Assembly: GCF_003719825.1 (NCBI RefSeq)
Contig: NZ_RIBS01000001.1
Span: 62,001-126,000 of the forward strand
Source: Montanilutibacter psychrotolerans
GTDB lineage: Bacteria > Pseudomonadota > Gammaproteobacteria > Xanthomonadales > Xanthomonadaceae
Direction of reading: 5' to 3'
Length of the DNA stretch: 64,000 nt
The notes under the pieces were generated by a model that was not told the DNA's origin, did not search any database, and was given only the letters and a program-made list of their open reading frames with translations. Numbering within the stretch: position 1 is the first letter of the stretch; every line of letters begins with the position of its first letter. The position numbers were made by a program, and so were the translations under genes. Shown here in pieces: positions 1 through 8,398 of the stretch.

Positions 1-254
1 CGCATCGCCTCGCCCACGGCATGGACGTCTTCGACGCAGGGCACGCCAAACCCGAGATGGTTCATGCCGGCGCCGTAGCGCTCGTACGGCGAAGTGTCCG
101 GCCGCGCCTGCAGAAACTGGAAGTGGAATCCGTCGTCGTCGGTCCACACGTGGTCGCGGAGCTTCCGGAACCCCACCAGGGGCAGCAGCTGCGCGTAGTA
201 CGGCATGCTGCGGTCGAGCGAACTCACCAGCAGGGTGATGTGGTCGGGCTTCAT
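1..254 (-). CDS. VOC (glyoxalase-fold) family protein, C-terminus outside window
   Basis: The start and first 84 codons of a minus-strand gene are visible. The protein begins MKPDHITLLVSSLDRSMPYY, the typical first beta-alpha unit of the vicinal-oxygen-chelate fold, with a metal-ligand-type His at residue 5. A second strand reads FHFQFLQARPD, and a YGAGMNHLGFGV segment resembles the start of the second half-module. The family includes glyoxalases, dioxygenases and resistance proteins, and the specific reaction cannot be told from this fragment. The start codon is ATG. The gene runs off the left edge of the window. Confidence 0.8.
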   Translation of the reverse strand, partial: MKPDHITLLVSSLDRSMPYYAQLLPLVGFRKLRDHVWTDDDGFHFQFLQARPDTSPYERYGAGMNHLGFGVPCVEDVHAVGEAM

Positions 255-603
255 GGGCGGCGGGATTCCGGTGCCGGGTGGGGGCCTTGGGACCGAGGCA
301 GGATCGCATAGTTCCCCTTCTGCCGATTCGCGGTGCCGGGCCGCAAACGCATGGGGCCAGGGCAGGCGGCGTGCTCCGGTGTGCGAACTCCGTGCGGACG
401 AACGAACGGGCATCGCGACCCGGTCCGGTGCTGTCCTGAAGCCGGCTCGCCTCGACGATCGGCGTCGACAATCGGCCCCGACAATCGGCCCCGACGATCG
501 GCGTCGCGGGCGGCGGCTTCCAGCGCGCGCCAGCGCCCGCGCGCATCTCCCGGTACGTCTCGGTGGCGTTGACCTGCGGGTGCACGTCTGGAGCTCGTCG
601 CCG
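255..603. other. intergenic region with four 13-bp direct repeats
   Basis: About 350 bases separate the VOC gene start from the stop of the phosphatase-like gene. Apart from the tandem 13-bp repeat at 453-504, listed separately, I see no gene here. A promoter for the VOC gene should lie in the half nearest it, but no convincing -35/-10 pair was found. Confidence 0.5.
453..504. repeat. 4 x 13-bp tandem direct repeat
   Basis: Four consecutive 13-mers read cgacgatcggcgt, cgacaatcggccc, cgacaatcggccc and cgacgatcggcgt. The outer pair are identical, as are the inner pair, and each unit contains the self-complementary core cgatcg or a variant of it. The 13-bp period is not a multiple of three and the tract lies between genes, so it is not coding. 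Its function is unknown; it could be a replication-slippage product or a clustered protein-binding site. Confidence 0.85.
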
Positions 604-960
604 CTACAGGTCGAGCAGCGCGCCGACCGACTGCGTCAGTTCCTCCATCAGTTCCGGATCCATGTACTTGTATTCGTCCGGAATGCCGAGGACGTGGATC
701 GCCTTGTGCTCGACCAGCCATGCGAACTGGGCGACGACGCGATCACGATGCTTGTTTTCCATTACGACAATCACGTCAGCCCACTGGACATCCGCCGCGC
801 TGATCGGACGCCGCGCGTTCGGGCTGGTTCCGGCAGATCGTGCGCGCACCGCCGGGTGACGCTTCCACACCTGTTCCGCCGTCGGGCTGCGCCACTGGTT
901 GCGGCTGCAGACAAACAGGACGTTGCGCACTTTCGTCGGTGCCTTCTTGTGTTCCTTCAT
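604..960 (-). CDS. low-molecular-weight protein-tyrosine-phosphatase-like protein
   Basis: This 118-residue protein carries the phosphate-binding loop VCSRNQWRSPTAE, a C-x5-R-S motif of the low-molecular-weight tyrosine phosphatase/arsenate reductase fold, about 15 residues from the N-terminus. A conserved late segment, IPDEYKYMDPEL, follows and contains acidic residues. The family normally has about 150 residues, so this is a short variant. The start chosen is an ATG preceded by an aaaggga ribosome site; the longer reading frame upstream lacks sense. The substrate is unknown, and the neighbours give no operon partner. Confidence 0.8.
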   Translation of the reverse strand: MKEHKKAPTKVRNVLFVCSRNQWRSPTAEQVWKRHPAVRARSAGTSPNARRPISAADVQWADVIVVMENKHRDRVVAQFAWLVEHKAIHVLGIPDEYKYMDPELMEELTQSVGALLDL

Positions 961-1420
961 GCGTTCCCTTTCGCGATCCACCCCACGGCAAGCTCGGGAC
1001 ACCCCGCGCTGCCAGAAGCCCGGGATTGTCTTACGTCGGGTCGGGCAAGGCGATGTCGCGATCGCCACGCGCGCGGCGGGCGACGGCTGCCTCGACGCGC
1101 GCCCGACGCGCGGCCGGGGCAACGCCGTCGTGTGGGTGCGGCCTGCGGACGGGTCTGGCACGCTGGAGGCCGCGCTGAGGGCGTCACGGGCAACCGTCGG
1201 CACCGCAAACGAGGGCAGGCAGCCGGCAGTCGCAGCCCATGCGAAGCCGATCTGTTCTCATGATCACCCACCCGCTTCCCCGATTCACGCCGGCGTCGCC
1301 CCGCGCGATGGCAAAGGGCCGGTGGGCGATTGACACATTCCGGGCGTCTGCTGGATGCAGGCGCCGCGCAAGGCGTTCGTGCTGTACCCGCAGTCCAACC
1401 ACCAAGTAAAGGAGTACTTC
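961..1420. other. divergent intergenic region
   Basis: These 460 bases lie between the divergently read phosphatase-like gene and the S8 protease gene and should hold both promoters. A TTGACA sequence at 1330-1335 fits a -35 box for the protease, but no good -10 stands 17 bases after it. Nothing else is recognised. Confidence 0.4.
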
Positions 1421-3493
1421 GTGAAGTCAGGAAGATTGGCAGGCGCACTGTGCGTCTCGTTGTTGGCCATGGCCGCGCACGCGGCGCCCCCGGTGCCGTC
1501 CGCACAGAAGGCGTCCACGCTGCAATTCGTGCCGTTCGAGGCCGTGGTGAAGTTCAAGGGTGGCACCGTCCACCGGATGGCGGCGGGCGAGAGCCTGCAG
1601 TCCGTTTCCACGCCGCTGCGCCTGGGCCTGGTCAAGGCCGATGCCAGCACCCGCACGGCCAGCAGCGACCCCACCGCTGCCACGCTGGCCCTGGTCAGGC
1701 AGCTGCGTGCACGCAGTGATGTCGAATACGCCCACCCGAATTACCTGTTCCAGCTGTCGGCCACGGCCAACGATCCGCTGTACCCGCAGCAGTGGCACTA
1801 CCCGCCCATCCAGTTGCCGCAGGCCTGGGACATCACCATGGGCAGTGCCAACGTCCGCATCGGCGTGCTCGACACCGGCCGCACCACGCATCCGGACCTG
1901 GCCTCCAAGTGGCATGCCGAGGAGTACAACGCCGCCGCGCCGGGCACCAGCGCGATGGACACCGCCAACTGGCGGCACGGCACGCACGTGGCCAGCATCG
2001 CCGGCGGCGCGACCAACAACGGCGTGGGCACCGCGGGCGTCTGCCGCAACTGCAAGCTGGTGAACATCAAGGTGGCCAGCGCCAACGGCCAGCTGTCGAT
2101 GACCTCGGTGATCCGTGGCATCGACTGGGCGATTTCGAAGAACGTGCAAGTGCTCAACATGAGCTTCGAGTCGCAGCAGCCGTGCAGCAGCACCAACGCG
2201 ACCGCCGTCCGCGAGGCCGTGGCGCGCGCGATCGCCAACGGCGTGAACGTGGTGGCGGCGGCCGGCAACCAGGCCAGCCCGGTCACCAACACCACGCCGG
2301 CCACCTGCGCCGGCGTGGTGTCCGTGGCGGCAACCGCGCCGGGTAACGTGCTGGCGCCGTACAGCAACTACGGCAGCGTGACGCTGGCCGCGCCCGGTGG
2401 CGGTGGCGTGCACCAGCCGCCGTACAGCGGCTACGGCATGGGCGTTGGCTGCCCGGACGATCCGGGCAGCAGCTTCTATCCGTACAGCGAAGGCGTGCTG
2501 GCGGCATGGACGACCACGCCGGCCAGCGGCAATGCGCACTGCTACCGCTACCTGTCGGGCACCTCGATGTCCGCACCGCACGTGGCCGGTGCGATCGGCC
2601 TGATGCTGTCGGTGAATCCGACGCTCCGGCCGGCGCAGGTCAAGCAGCTGCTGACCGGCTCGGCGTCGCCGCTGCCCGCCTGCAACGGGCAGTGCGGCGC
2701 CGGCCTGTTGAACGTGGCCGCGGCCGTCAGCAACGCGCGCAACGTCTCCACCGGACCTTGCGGTGCGGGCATGACGCGCTCGTGCGTGATCGATGCGATC
2801 GGGCAGTACCGCAGGAGCGATGGCAGCCTGGTCGAATCGGTGCTGGCCTATGGCCAGTTGTGGACGTTCGACCAGTACGGCCAGGCAACCGGCCCCGCGC
2901 GTGACCTGCGCAGCCGGCCGCACTACGCCAGCGGCCCGTGTGCCTACGCTCCCACTGGCGCGGACTGTGTGATCGACAGCGCGACCACGCTCGACTACCC
3001 GGGCTTTGGCGCCATGGACTCGGTGACCGCGTACGGCCGCTACTGGAACTTCGACGGCGTCGGCAACGGCCTTGCGGGCAACGGGTCGTCGCTGCGTTCG
3101 GTGCCGCGCTACGCGAACGGCCCGTGCGCCTACGCGGCGGCGAACGTGGACTGCCGCCTCGACACGCGCGTGCTGATCGACGCCCCGCAATGGGGCGGGC
3201 TGGTCGAATCGATCTCTGCCTACGGTCGCTTCTGGAACTTCGACGCGGCCGGCAATCCGCTCGCAGGTTCGGGCAGCGACGTGCGCACCGTCGCGCGTTA
3301 CGCCAACGGCCCCTGCGCCTACGCCGCGGCCGGTTCGCCGTGCCGTTTCGACAGCCGTGAGCTGCAGCTGGTGCCGGGTCAGGGGATCATCGAGACGATC
3401 ACCGCGTACGGCCGCTACTTCGTCTGGGACGAATTCGGCAATCCGATGCCGGGCAACGGCCAGGCGCTGGCCAGCGTCGCGCGTTTCCGTTGA
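1421..3493 (+). CDS. secreted S8 subtilisin-like serine protease with four C-terminal repeats
   Basis: This 690-residue exported protease starts at a GTG just after an aaaggag ribosome site; the reading frame extends upstream but that part has no signal sequence. Residues 1-22 form a Sec signal ending MAAHA. An inhibitor-type propeptide follows to about residue 120. The catalytic triad is clear: D151 in GVLDTG, H186 in RHGTH and S382 in GTSMSAPH. From about residue 455 there are four tandem units of roughly 60 residues, each with a GPCAYA-type Cys motif and an AYGRYWNFD-type motif, instead of the common P-domain or PPC tail. It probably digests extracellular protein. It is transcribed alone and is followed by a strong hairpin. 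Confidence 0.92.
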   Translation: MKSGRLAGALCVSLLAMAAHAAPPVPSAQKASTLQFVPFEAVVKFKGGTVHRMAAGESLQSVSTPLRLGLVKADASTRTASSDPTAATLALVRQLRARSDVEYAHPNYLFQLSATANDPLYPQQWHYPPIQLPQAWDITMGSANVRIGVLDTGRTTHPDLASKWHAEEYNAAAPGTSAMDTANWRHGTHVASIAGGATNNGVGTAGVCRNCKLVNIKVASANGQLSMTSVIRGIDWAISKNVQVLNMSFESQQPCSSTNATAVREAVARAIANGVNVVAAAGNQASPVTNTTPATCAGVVSVAATAPGNVLAPYSNYGSVTLAAPGGGGVHQPPYSGYGMGVGCPDDPGSSFYPYSEGVLAAWTTTPASGNAHCYRYLSGTSMSAPHVAGAIGLMLSVNPTLRPAQVKQLLTGSASPLPACNGQCGAGLLNVAAAVSNARNVSTGPCGAGMTRSCVIDAIGQYRRSDGSLVESVLAYGQLWTFDQYGQATGPARDLRSRPHYASGPCAYAPTGADCVIDSATTLDYPGFGAMDSVTAYGRYWNFDGVGNGLAGNGSSLRSVPRYANGPCAYAAANVDCRLDTRVLIDAPQWGGLVESISAYGRFWNFDAAGNPLAGSGSDVRTVARYANGPCAYAAAGSPCRFDSRELQLVPGQGIIETITAYGRYFVWDEFGNPMPGNGQALASVARFR

Positions 3494-3500
3494 TGTCGCC

Positions 3501-3533
3501 AACCCGGGAGGCGCATGCCTCCCGGGTTGGGTT
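3501..3533 (+). terminator. rho-independent terminator of the S8 protease gene
   Basis: A perfect 12-bp inverted repeat (aacccgggaggc / gcctcccgggtt) with a gcat loop starts eight bases after the protease stop codon and is followed by a short gggttt tail. Confidence 0.8.
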
Positions 3534-3600
3534 TCGGGCACCTGGCCCGTTGGCTCGTTTCGCAGGTCCGGTGTCCCGACGCCGGGTCCGGTCGGGTAGG

Positions 3601-4818
3601 TCAGCGGCCTGCAGGCGCCTTCCGGTCCGTCGCACCAGCTGCTGGCTTGGCTTCCGGTGCGACGGTGGCCTTCGCATCACCGGCAATTGCATCACCGGAA
3701 CTGCCGGTCGCCACCACGTTGTCGAAGTCAATCGGCGGCAACGCCGGCAAGCGGGCGGGACTGCGGCGCTGGTCGGACATCGGGCTCACGTTCGGGCAGG
3801 TTCTGTCCGGGAAGCCGAATCGGCTCTGCAGTGCCAGCCCGCACTTGTTCATGTCCTCGAAGGCTTCGCCGGGTTCCATGCACTCCCGGTCAAACGCGCG
3901 GCGGAACGAATCGCGGCGGCGCACGAAATCCTCGCCGCACTGGCGGTTGAGTCGGATGCGGTCCAGGTCGTCCTGGGCGGCATTGGTGCCGTACAGGCCA
4001 TACTGCTTGAGATCGTCTTCGCTGAGCAGGCGCAGCTGGCGATTGGGAATCGTCATCATCTGGTCGGCGATCGCGATCGCGACGCCGTTGCGTTCCAGGT
4101 AATCGCGCATGTGCTGGCTGATCTGCTTGAGCTCGGCATTGAGCTCTGCGCGCGAGGTGGCGTTGGAGCGGTCGCGCATCAGGCGATGGATGCCGACCTT
4201 GCCCGAGATCGATCGCGTGTCGCCGGCGGCCAGTACCAGCACGCAGGCGCTGTGGCACAGCGCATCCTCGCGCACCCAGATGGCCCAATGCGATTCGGCG
4301 ATGGCGTCACCGGCAAGGATCGCTTCCTCGACATGGCCGCCGGCCGAGTCGATGTCCAGGATGCGTGTGCCGATCTCCATGCGCTCGGCCATCGCGCCGA
4401 CACGCTCGACCAGCGCGGTGAAGCCGGTGCCGATCTTGCCCTTGTAGCGCAGTCGCACCACGCCGATATCACGGCAGGCGTTCATCGCATCGACCACCGC
4501 GAAGAACTCCAGCGAATTCAGCGTACGGCCGTCGCCATCTCGCTCGTAGTCGTAGCTGCAGCTGATGCGCGCGGTGCCGCTGGCAGGTTCGAGCCGCGCG
4601 GAGGGCCAATAGACGCTGCTCAGGTAGTTGGTGGGGGCGGGGCTGGCGATCGGGCCGGCGATGAAGGCGTCCTCACCGCGTGTGGCCGAGCCGGGGGCCC
4701 GGTCGCCGGATTCCTCGCCCAGCGTTACCGACGCCGGCGCCGCAGCGTTGTCGGCGGCCTCCTGCCCGCAGCCAGGAAGGACCAGACACAACGCCAGCAC
4801 GTACCGCCAAATCGCCAT
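3601..4818 (-). CDS. ClpP-like (COG3904-type) periplasmic lipoprotein
   Basis: This 405-residue protein begins with a lipoprotein signal (MAIWRYVLALCLVLPGCG; lipobox LPGC). The middle part (about residues 100-240) resembles the Clp protease/crotonase fold of COG3904-type proteins. ILDIDSAGGHVEEA matches the GG oxyanion strand, and CHSACVLVLAAG holds the position of the nucleophile helix, with a Ser before Ala-Cys, followed by GKVGIHRL. The C-terminal third is Cys-containing and has no recognised domain. Its role is unknown; a periplasmic processing or quality-control protease is plausible. The gene is convergent with the S8 protease. Confidence 0.7.
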   Translation of the reverse strand: MAIWRYVLALCLVLPGCGQEAADNAAAPASVTLGEESGDRAPGSATRGEDAFIAGPIASPAPTNYLSSVYWPSARLEPASGTARISCSYDYERDGDGRTLNSLEFFAVVDAMNACRDIGVVRLRYKGKIGTGFTALVERVGAMAERMEIGTRILDIDSAGGHVEEAILAGDAIAESHWAIWVREDALCHSACVLVLAAGDTRSISGKVGIHRLMRDRSNATSRAELNAELKQISQHMRDYLERNGVAIAIADQMMTIPNRQLRLLSEDDLKQYGLYGTNAAQDDLDRIRLNRQCGEDFVRRRDSFRRAFDRECMEPGEAFEDMNKCGLALQSRFGFPDRTCPNVSPMSDQRRSPARLPALPPIDFDNVVATGSSGDAIAGDAKATVAPEAKPAAGATDRKAPAGR

Positions 4819-5046
4819 TGATCACCATTGGTTGCGAGGACCGGAACGGCGCGTCAGCCGACCGGGACAGGACATAGTCTGCGCCACCACGGTGCCCGCC
4901 AGGCCATGGGCGGCTTAACGGGCGATGCGTTGGCGGATTCGCCCTGCATCGTGATAAGACAACGATGGCCTGACGATGAACCGGCCCTCCGGCGCGCGCA
5001 GGCACGGGCGCCGCCGGATCATCCCGCCGTGTTCACCTCGCCCGGT

Positions 5047-5739
5047 TCAGCCCGGCGTGCGGGGCGTCTGGTAACGCTTGAAATAGCGGTGGTTCTGCAG
5101 GTGGTCGTGCGCCTGGCCGACCGCGAAGTAAGCCTTGCCGCCGCGGCGTCCGCCCTGCAGGCAGGGCAGCTCGTACTGCGCCTCGGGGTTGTTGGTGTAG
5201 TAGTGCGGGATCTTCTCGATGAACCGGCCCAGCATGCCGGGTCCGCATTCGACCTCGTCGTACTTGTCGAAGCCGAAGCGCGGGTTGCCGATGTTGAAGT
5301 CGTCCACGCAGACCACGCCCGTGTCGATCAGCGACAGCTCGCGTTCCAGCGGCCACGATTCGTACCAGTGCGCGTCGAGGTAGTAGAGCGGGCAGCGGAA
5401 GCGGTCGCGGTACTTGGCGATCAGGTCCGGCGAATCGGCCTTCTCGACGTAGGTGTGCGGCATGAAGCCGACACGCCGCTGCACCAGGTCGACGTAGCGG
5501 TCGACGACGTCGCAGGTGACGATGGCCAGGTTGGGATAGGCGCGTGCGAGGTAGTCGGTGGTGTCGCCTGCATTGCAGCCGGTCTCGATGATCGCGTCGC
5601 ACTGGTAGCGTTCGATCAGGTAGTCGAATTCCAGCGCGGTGGTGATGTCGAAGCCGAACGGCCCGCCGCCGTCGCTGAGCTCGGCCGCGCCCAGGCGCAA
5701 CGTTCGATAGAAGTGGCGGTAGACGTTTTCGGCGGACAT
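5047..5739 (-). CDS. class I SAM-dependent methyltransferase-like protein
   Basis: This 230-residue protein has a Rossmann-like methyltransferase core. IIETGCNAGDTT looks like the glycine-rich SAM loop, AIVTCDVVD follows as the acidic strand-2 motif, and YYLDAHW and VVCVDDF are later strand ends. It resembles the class-24/FkbM-like methyltransferases often found near glycan genes, but no glycan genes are adjacent. The ATG chosen is preceded by gggagg; the open frame continues 47 codons upstream without protein-like sequence. The substrate is unknown. Confidence 0.65.
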   Translation of the reverse strand: MSAENVYRHFYRTLRLGAAELSDGGGPFGFDITTALEFDYLIERYQCDAIIETGCNAGDTTDYLARAYPNLAIVTCDVVDRYVDLVQRRVGFMPHTYVEKADSPDLIAKYRDRFRCPLYYLDAHWYESWPLERELSLIDTGVVCVDDFNIGNPRFGFDKYDEVECGPGMLGRFIEKIPHYYTNNPEAQYELPCLQGGRRGGKAYFAVGQAHDHLQNHRYFKRYQTPRTPG

Positions 5740-5946
5740 CCGGTGCGCCCTCCCGGGGCGTCGCAGGGAGCCGGAAGTATAGGGGCGCGGAGAAGGCGCG
5801 CGCGGGGCATGGATGCAACGCAGGCGAACGCCGCATGCGTATGCCGGAACGGGGCCTGCAGGTGCGGACGCATCCCGCATGAACCGGGCCCCGGCGCCCG
5901 GGCGCGAGCGCCGCGGCTCGTGCAGTTCCGATCAGGGCGCGTACGG

Positions 5947-7944
5947 TCAGGGCGCGGCCGTTTCCCGCAGGCCCAGCGCCAGCAATCGCGCCTCGAGGCG
6001 TTCGGTCAGCCCATGCGGCGCCGCTAACGCCATCCGTTCGAACGCGGCCTCGTCGCGGCCGGCCGTGCCTCCGCCGAGCAGGGCGCGCGCGACCGTGCGC
6101 AGCTTGCCGGTTCGGTTGGTGGTGTGCGCCTTCAGCCAGCCCAGCGCCTTGACCAGGCGTTGTTCGACCTCGTCGAAGTCGCTGCCCAGCGGGTAGTCCG
6201 GCAGGCTGCCGTCGCGTCGCAACGGTGCCAGGGCCTCGCGCAGTTGTTGCGGCGTGTTGCGCGACCAGGTCGTAGGCGGCGCGTGGTCGCGCCGCAGCTT
6301 GCCGTTGGCCCGGGCCCGGTCCAGCAGGGGCGCCTGGAAGCGCGCATCGGCGATGGCCGCCATGGCCACCACGCAGTCCTCGTCGGCGCGACCGCGCAGG
6401 TCGGCGATGCCGTATTCGGTGATGTAGATGTCGCGCAGGTGGCGTGGAATGGTGGTGTGCCCGTAATTCCACACCACGTTGGTGGAGGCCCTGCCGGCGG
6501 CGTCGCGACTGGCGCGGAACATCAGCACCGAGCGCGCGTCGGGCAGCGCGTGCGCCATCGCGACGAAGTTGTATTGGCCGCCGACGCCCGACACCACCCG
6601 GCCGTCGTCCAGCGCATCGGAGGTGGCCGCGCCGAGCGCGGTGGCCATCATGCAGCTGTTGAAGAAGCGTGCGTCGCGACGCTGAAGGCGTTCGAGCGCC
6701 TCATTGCCGCCATACAGCTGGTTGACCTGGCCAACGCGGCGCATGCCGATCGCGCGCCGCTGGTCGTCGGGCAGGTGGCGCAACCAGTCGTAGAACGCGG
6801 TCGAGCCGAGGTAGAACGCGCCGTGCAGGTACTGGCCGTCGCGTTCGAGCGCCGCGCGGTCGTCGTCGCTGCCTGTGCCGTCGGCGAGGCGGCGCATCAG
6901 CGCGACATCGTCGACCACCTTGCGCCGGATCACGCCAACCTCGACCAGCCGCTTGAAACCCTCGTTGAGCATCTCGCTGCAGCCGTACAGGCCATGCTCG
7001 AACGTCCCGAGCCCGCCGCTGGCGACCACGGCCGGATGCGTGGCGACATGCGGATCCAGCGCATCCAGCACGCGTCGGTACGCGGCATTGTCGCCGTGGC
7101 GCAGTGCCAGCGCGTGGCTCAGCGCGTCGGCCAGCGTGCCGATGCCGATCTGCAGCGTGCCGCCGTCGCGCACCAGGGTGCTGGCGAAGAAACCGATCGC
7201 GTAGTCGGCATCGCTGACCGGCTGGCGGGGCAGCGCGAACAGCGCGGGGTGCGGCGCGGCAGGCGAGATGACGACATCGAAGTAGCCCGCTTCCACGGCC
7301 GCATCGCCGCCGTCCAGCCACGGCAGGTGCGGATCGATCTCGGCGATCAGCATCGGACGGGGCAAACCGCGCGCGACGATCGCGTCGACGGCATCGAAGG
7401 TGAGGTCGGTGTTGCACGACAACGACAGCCGCGCTTGCGCGGGATCGACGCCGGGCTCGATCGCGACCTTCTGCACCAGCACGTTGAGCCCACGATCGGC
7501 GAGCGCGCGTGCGACGTGCGTGTAGTTGAGGCTGGCGTAGCGGCGCTGGATCTGCGTCGAGCCGAGCATCGCGCCGGACTGCAGGTAGAACTCCTCGACT
7601 TCCATGTGGTCGGGCAAGGCGTCGTGGCGCACGGCCTGCACGTAGGACAGTCGCGGAAAGTCGTCGCCGAAATGGCGCTTCACGAACGGAGCGAGGAATC
7701 GCTGCTCCAGGCCTTTCCCGCCGCCGGGCGGATCCAGCGAGAGTGCCGTGTAGAGGTGCATCGGCCGCGACGGATCGGCCTGGATGCGCGCGTGCAATGC
7801 GTTGAGCAGCCGGTGCGGCTTGCCCAGCGCGAGGGGCGCGCCAACGTGCAGCGCGCCCTCGACGCGGGACAGCAGCAGATCGACGGCAGCTTCGACGTTG
7901 TCGACGCGCACGGGGGCAGGACGGCTGGGGGCGGCGGATGTCAT
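5947..7944 (-). CDS. acetyl-CoA hydrolase/CoA-transferase family protein
   Basis: At 665 residues this is longer than the usual 430-500 residue acetyl-CoA hydrolase/4-hydroxybutyrate CoA-transferase. Family motifs lie in the C-terminal two thirds: LQIGIGTLADAL, YGCSEMLNEG (containing the likely catalytic Glu), SGVGGQYNFV and YITEYGIADLRGRADED. The N-terminal ~150 residues are an extension, as in the proteobacterial long form. These enzymes move CoA between acyl-CoA and free acids such as acetate or succinate. The start is an ATG six bases inside a TTG-initiated frame. It is divergent from the BlaI-like gene, so the operator-like region between them may also affect it. Confidence 0.85.
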   Translation of the reverse strand: MTSAAPSRPAPVRVDNVEAAVDLLLSRVEGALHVGAPLALGKPHRLLNALHARIQADPSRPMHLYTALSLDPPGGGKGLEQRFLAPFVKRHFGDDFPRLSYVQAVRHDALPDHMEVEEFYLQSGAMLGSTQIQRRYASLNYTHVARALADRGLNVLVQKVAIEPGVDPAQARLSLSCNTDLTFDAVDAIVARGLPRPMLIAEIDPHLPWLDGGDAAVEAGYFDVVISPAAPHPALFALPRQPVSDADYAIGFFASTLVRDGGTLQIGIGTLADALSHALALRHGDNAAYRRVLDALDPHVATHPAVVASGGLGTFEHGLYGCSEMLNEGFKRLVEVGVIRRKVVDDVALMRRLADGTGSDDDRAALERDGQYLHGAFYLGSTAFYDWLRHLPDDQRRAIGMRRVGQVNQLYGGNEALERLQRRDARFFNSCMMATALGAATSDALDDGRVVSGVGGQYNFVAMAHALPDARSVLMFRASRDAAGRASTNVVWNYGHTTIPRHLRDIYITEYGIADLRGRADEDCVVAMAAIADARFQAPLLDRARANGKLRRDHAPPTTWSRNTPQQLREALAPLRRDGSLPDYPLGSDFDEVEQRLVKALGWLKAHTTNRTGKLRTVARALLGGGTAGRDEAAFERMALAAPHGLTERLEARLLALGLRETAAP

Positions 7945-7965
7945 CGGCAAAGACTAGCGCGCCAC

Positions 7966-8014
7966 TTGACAGTAACGATTACGGGCGTAATCTCAGCGCC
8001 AATTACACTCGTAA
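7966..8014 (+). promoter_or_regulatory. promoter with BlaI-type operator palindromes
   Basis: TTGACA (7966-7971) is a consensus -35 box and TAATCT (7988-7993) a weak -10 at 16-bp spacing. Over and after it lie palindromes of one style: attacgggcgtaat (7978-7991) and ttacactcgtaa (8003-8014), each with TTAC/GTAA arms around a 4-base centre. An overlapping gtaacgattac is at 7973-7983. BlaI/MecI-family repressors bind such TAC-x-GTA dyads and usually regulate themselves, so these are probably sites for the repressor encoded directly downstream. Confidence 0.65.
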
Positions 8015-8029
8015 ACGATTGAGGGCCCG

Positions 8030-8398
8030 GTGCAGATCAGTGAAGCCGAATCGGCGGTGATGGACGTTCTCTGGCAGCGCAGCCCGTTGTCGGCCGAGGA
8101 GGTGGTCGCGGCGCTGGCCGATGCGCGGCAGTGGCAGGAGGCCACCATCAAGACATTGCTCAATCGCCTGCTCAACAAGGGCGCCATCAGCGCAGAGAAG
8201 TCGGGCCGTCGCTACCTGTACGCGCCGTTGCTCAAACGCGAGGACTGGGTGAACGAGGAGAGCCAGGGCCTGCTCGAGCGCCTGTTCGGCGGACGCGTGG
8301 CGCCGCTGGTCGCGCATTTCAGCCAGCACCGCAAGCTCAGTGCAGCCGATGTCGCGGAACTGCGCAAGCTGCTCGGGGAGATAGACGATGGCCCATGA
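8030..8398 (+). CDS. BlaI/MecI/CopY-family transcriptional repressor
   Basis: This 122-residue winged-helix repressor starts at GTG behind a gaggg site. Its N-terminus, MQISEAESAVMDVLWQRSPL, and the recognition helix region WQEATIKTLLNRLLNKGAI are characteristic of the BlaI family, and the C-terminal half forms the dimerisation helices. In known systems the repressor is cleaved after an antibiotic or other wall signal is sensed by the partner BlaR1/MecR1. Here the partner gene overlaps it by 11 bases. The target beyond its own operon is not visible; no beta-lactamase gene is present. Confidence 0.9.
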   Translation: MQISEAESAVMDVLWQRSPLSAEEVVAALADARQWQEATIKTLLNRLLNKGAISAEKSGRRYLYAPLLKREDWVNEESQGLLERLFGGRVAPLVAHFSQHRKLSAADVAELRKLLGEIDDGP

